Shown here one piece after another: positions 5,706 through 8,127 of a DNA stretch of 8,127 bases. Position numbers and translations under genes: made by a program. Location of the stretch: positions 1 to 8,127 of the forward strand of contig JAIXXW010000100.1 in the NCBI GenBank assembly GCA_027490555.1, read 5' to 3'. How positions within the stretch are numbered: the first letter of the stretch is position 1; the number at the start of each line of letters is the position of its first letter. The DNA comes from Comamonadaceae bacterium. Its GTDB lineage: Bacteria > Pseudomonadota > Gammaproteobacteria > Burkholderiales > Burkholderiaceae_C. A model generated the notes under the pieces. It searched no databases, was not told the origin of the DNA, and was given only the letters and a program-made list of their open reading frames with translations.

Positions 5706-8127
5706 TCAAGGCGCCAGGGCCTGCCGCGCCGCCTGTGCGATGCTGTCCGCGTCCACGGCAAAAAAGCGGCGCAGTGCGGCACGGGTGTCGCTGCGGCCAA
5801 AACCGTCGGTGCCCAAGGTGCGGTAGCGGCGGCCCTCAGGCACGAAGGCACGCACACTCTCGGGCACGGCGCGCACATAGTCGGTGGCGGCGATGATGGG
5901 GCCTTGGGTGGCGCTCAGCAGTTGCGCCAAGTGCCCAGCGCCCACAGCACCTCCCGCCTCTTGCGCCATGCCGTCTCGCGCCAACTCGCTCCAGCTGGTG
6001 ATGCTCAACACCTCCACGCCCACACCTTGGGCAGCCAACTGCTCAGCGGCTTGGAGCACCTCGGTCAGGATCGCGCCCGAGCCGAGCAAGGTCACGCGCT
6101 GGGCGGCACCGCTGGGGCCGTACGCGCCCAATCGGTAGCCCCCGCGCAGCACATCGGCGGCCACACCGTCCGGCAAATCGGGCTGGGCGTAGTTTTCGTT
6201 CATCAGGGTGATGTAATAAAACACGTCGGCTTGCTGCTCGACCATCTCGCGCATGCCCGCGTCCAGGATCACCGCCAGCTCGCCCGCAAAGGCCGGGTCG
6301 TAGGCCTTGCAGTTGGGAATGGTGGCCGCCACCAGATGGCTGCTGCCGTCCTGGTGCTGCAGGCCCTCGCCGCCCAAGGTGGTGCGGCCGGAGGTGGCCC
6401 CCAGCAAAAAGCCCCGCGCCCGCTGGTCGGCGGCGGCCCAGATGGCGTCGCCCACGCGCTGGAAGCCGAACATCGAGTAGTAAATGTAGAAAGGCAGCAT
6501 GGCCAGGCCGTGCACGCTGTAGCTGGTGGCCGCCGCCGTCCAGCTGGCGATCGCCCCCGCTTCGCTGATGCCTTCTTCCAGAATCTGGCCGTCGGTGGCT
6601 TCGCGGTAACTCAGCACCGAGCCGATGTCTTCGGGCGCATAACGCTGGCCCACGCTGCTGTAAATACCCACCTGCTTGAACAGGTTGGCCATGCCGAAGG
6701 TGCGCGCCTCGTCGGCCACGATGGGCACGATGCGGGGGCCCAGCGTGCTGTCTTTGAGCAGGTTGCCCAGCATGCGCACAAAGGCCATGGTGGTGCTCAT
6801 CTCCTTGCCGTCGGCCTGCAGCGCAAACTGTGCGTAGTGGGCCAGCGCCGGCACCGGCAGGCGGTCACACGCGGTCTCGCGCCTGGGCAAGCTGCCGCCC
6901 AAGCGGGCGCGGTGCTCGCGCAGGTAGCGCATCTCGGCGCTGTCCTCGGCGGGTTTGTAAAAGGCCAGGCCCTTGGCCTGCTCGTCGCTCAGTGGCAGGT
7001 CAAAGCGGTTGCGGTAGGCGATGAGGTCTTCGTCGTCGAACTTCTTCTGGCTGTGCGTGGTCATCTTGCCTTGCCCTGCGCTGCCCATGCCAAAGCCTTT
7101 TTTGGTGTGCGCCAGGATCACCGTGGGCTGGCCGCGGTGCGCAGCGGCGGCCGCATAGGCGGCGTGGATCTTCACGATGTCGTGCCCGCCGCGCTTGAGC
7201 TGGTCGATCTGATCGTCGGTCATGCCCTGCGCCAGCCGCGCCAGCTCTTCGTTCTGGCCGAAGAAATTCTCGCGGTTGAAGCGCCCGTCCTTGGCGGCAA
7301 AGGTCTGCATCTGGCCGTCCACCGTGTTGGCAAAGGCGCGCAGCAAAGCGCCCGAGGTGTCGCGCGCCAGCAAGCCATCCCAATCGCTGCCCCAGACCAG
7401 CTTGATCACGTTCCAGCCCGCGCCAGCAAACAGTTTTTCCAGCTCGTCGATGATGCGGCCGTTGCCGCGCACCGGGCCATCGAGGCGCTGCAAATTGCAG
7501 TTGACCACCCAGACCAGGTTGTCGAGTTTTTCTCGCGCGGCCAGGGTCAGGGCGCTCATGCTTTCGGGCTCGTCCATCTCGCCATCGCCAAACACGCCCC
7601 AGACCTTGCGGCCGCTGCAGTCTTGCAACTGGCGGTGCGTCAGGTAGCGCATGAAGCGGGCGTGGTAGATCGAGCTGATCGGCCCCAAGCCCATCGAACC
7701 GGTGGGAAATTGCCAGAAGTCGGGCATCAGCCAGGGGTGCGGGTAGCTCGACAAGCCGCGTGCGCCGCTGCCCGGGGCGGTGATTTCCTGGCGGTAGTGC
7801 ATCAGGTCCGCCTCACTCAAGCGCCCTTCCAGAAATGCACGGGCGTACACGCCCGGTGCGCTGTGCGGCTGGAAGAACACCAGGTCGCCCTTGTGCTGCT
7901 CGGTGCGGGCATGGAAGAAGTGGTGAAAACCGGTTTCGAACAAATCGGCCACGCTGGCATAGCTGGCGATGTGACCGCCCAACTCGCCATAGGCCTGGTT
8001 GGCCCGCACCACCATGGCCAGTGCGTTCCAGCGCATGATGGCCACCAGCCGCTCTTCGGTGGCCAGGTCGCCGGGGAACACCGGCTGGTCATCGACGGCG
8101 ATGGTGTTGATGTAGGGCGTGTTCAGC
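5706..8127 (-). CDS. aceE: Pyruvate dehydrogenase E1 component, homodimeric type (N-terminus beyond right edge)
   Basis: E1 of the 2-oxo-acid dehydrogenase complex uses thiamine diphosphate (ThDP) to decarboxylate pyruvate and pass the acetyl group to the E2 lipoyl domain. The window holds the last 806 codons; from E. coli AceE I estimate 60-80 residues are missing, including the start. Visible landmarks are YINTI (near 8110), LGGHIASYAS, SSYPHP, the ThDP motif GDGEMDEPES (about 7561-7590) through NCNLQRLDGP (about 7475-7505), the active-site loop TTHSQKKF (about 7040-7058), the cofactor-activating Glu in EEGISEAGA (about 6555-6585), YYSMFGFQR, and GLQHQDGSSH. The last of these differs from the common GLQHEDGHSH. 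The protein stops at RQALAP, about 28 residues short of the E. coli C-terminus, and no E2 gene follows. It may therefore be a second, paralogous E1 (for example acting on 2-oxobutyrate) rather than the main housekeeping aceE. Confidence 0.93.
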   Translation of the reverse strand, partial: LNTPYINTIAVDDQPVFPGDLATEERLVAIMRWNALAMVVRANQAYGELGGHIASYASVADLFETGFHHFFHARTEQHKGDLVFFQPHSAPGVYARAFLEGRLSEADLMHYRQEITAPGSGARGLSSYPHPWLMPDFWQFPTGSMGLGPISSIYHARFMRYLTHRQLQDCSGRKVWGVFGDGEMDEPESMSALTLAAREKLDNLVWVVNCNLQRLDGPVRGNGRIIDELEKLFAGAGWNVIKLVWGSDWDGLLARDTSGALLRAFANTVDGQMQTFAAKDGRFNRENFFGQNEELARLAQGMTDDQIDQLKRGGHDIVKIHAAYAAAAAHRGQPTVILAHTKKGFGMGSAGQGKMTTHSQKKFDDEDLIAYRNRFDLPLSDEQAKGLAFYKPAEDSAEMRYLREHRARLGGSLPRRETACDRLPVPALAHYAQFALQADGKEMSTTMAFVRMLGNLLKDSTLGPRIVPIVADEARTFGMANLFKQVGIYSSVGQRYAPEDIGSVLSYREATDGQILEEGISEAGAIASWTAAATSYSVHGLAMLPFYIYYSMFGFQRVGDAIWAAADQRARGFLLGATSGRTTLGGEGLQHQDGSSHLVAATIPNCKAYDPAFAGELAVILDAGMREMVEQQADVFYYITLMNENYAQPDLPDGVAADVLRGGYRLGAYGPSGAAQRVTLLGSGAILTEVLQAAEQLAAQGVGVEVLSITSWSELARDGMAQEAGGAVGAGHLAQLLSATQGPIIAATDYVRAVPESVRAFVPEGRRYRTLGTDGFGRSDTRAALRRFFAVDADSIAQAARQALAP

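Noticed and set aside
8079..8081. GTG at 8081 as the start of the E1 gene
   Set aside because: Conserved E1 sequence (YINTI and following residues) continues upstream to the window edge, so this is an internal valine codon and the true start is outside.
1..8127. CRISPR array, mobile element, tRNA or rRNA gene, or a defence/secretion island
   Set aside because: I found no spaced direct repeats, transposase or integrase motifs, cloverleaf or rRNA-like sequence; coding style is uniform across the window.

Overview
This 8.1-kb window reads as ordinary chromosomal DNA from a GC-rich betaproteobacterium, most likely Burkholderiales and probably close to Comamonadaceae. The evidence is a short Ala-rich phasin, a homodimeric-type pyruvate dehydrogenase E1, a YajC with an MFISSAFAQ-type N-terminus, and strong G/C third-position bias in every gene. 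I see no rRNA, tRNA, CRISPR array, insertion sequence, prophage or plasmid gene. The phasin implies that the organism stores polyhydroxyalkanoate (PHA).

Left part (1-2108): the start of secD and the whole of yajC run leftward as a Sec-translocon accessory operon that continues past the left edge. A 204-bp region with divergent promoter-like sequences separates them from a rightward RhtA-like EamA/DMT exporter gene.

Middle (2143-4852): three leftward genes. In transcription order they are a phasin, a crotonase-fold (enoyl-CoA hydratase/isomerase) protein, and a secreted coiled-coil protein of unknown function with an Ala/Pro-rich tail. A good intrinsic terminator lies between the phasin and the crotonase, and a promoter-like -10 box sits just ahead of it, so the crotonase may be expressed separately from the phasin. 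Upstream of the phasin is an exact match to the binding motif I remember for the PHA regulator PhaR/PhbF.

Right part (4853-8127): a 240-bp divergent intergenic region holds the phasin control region and a striking 31-bp inverted repeat. A rightward gene for an uncharacterised 199-residue protein follows. It converges, with only a 13-nt gap, on a leftward homodimeric 2-oxo-acid (pyruvate) dehydrogenase E1 gene that runs off the right edge. This E1 keeps the thiamine-diphosphate and catalytic motifs but lacks the usual last ~28 residues and has no aceF gene after it, so it may be a paralogue rather than the main aceE.

I found no convincing novel multi-gene system. The points most worth a second look are the crotonase lacking both canonical catalytic glutamates, the terminator/promoter arrangement in front of it, the PhaR-type operator, the 31-bp inverted repeat, the unknown secreted protein, and the short E1.
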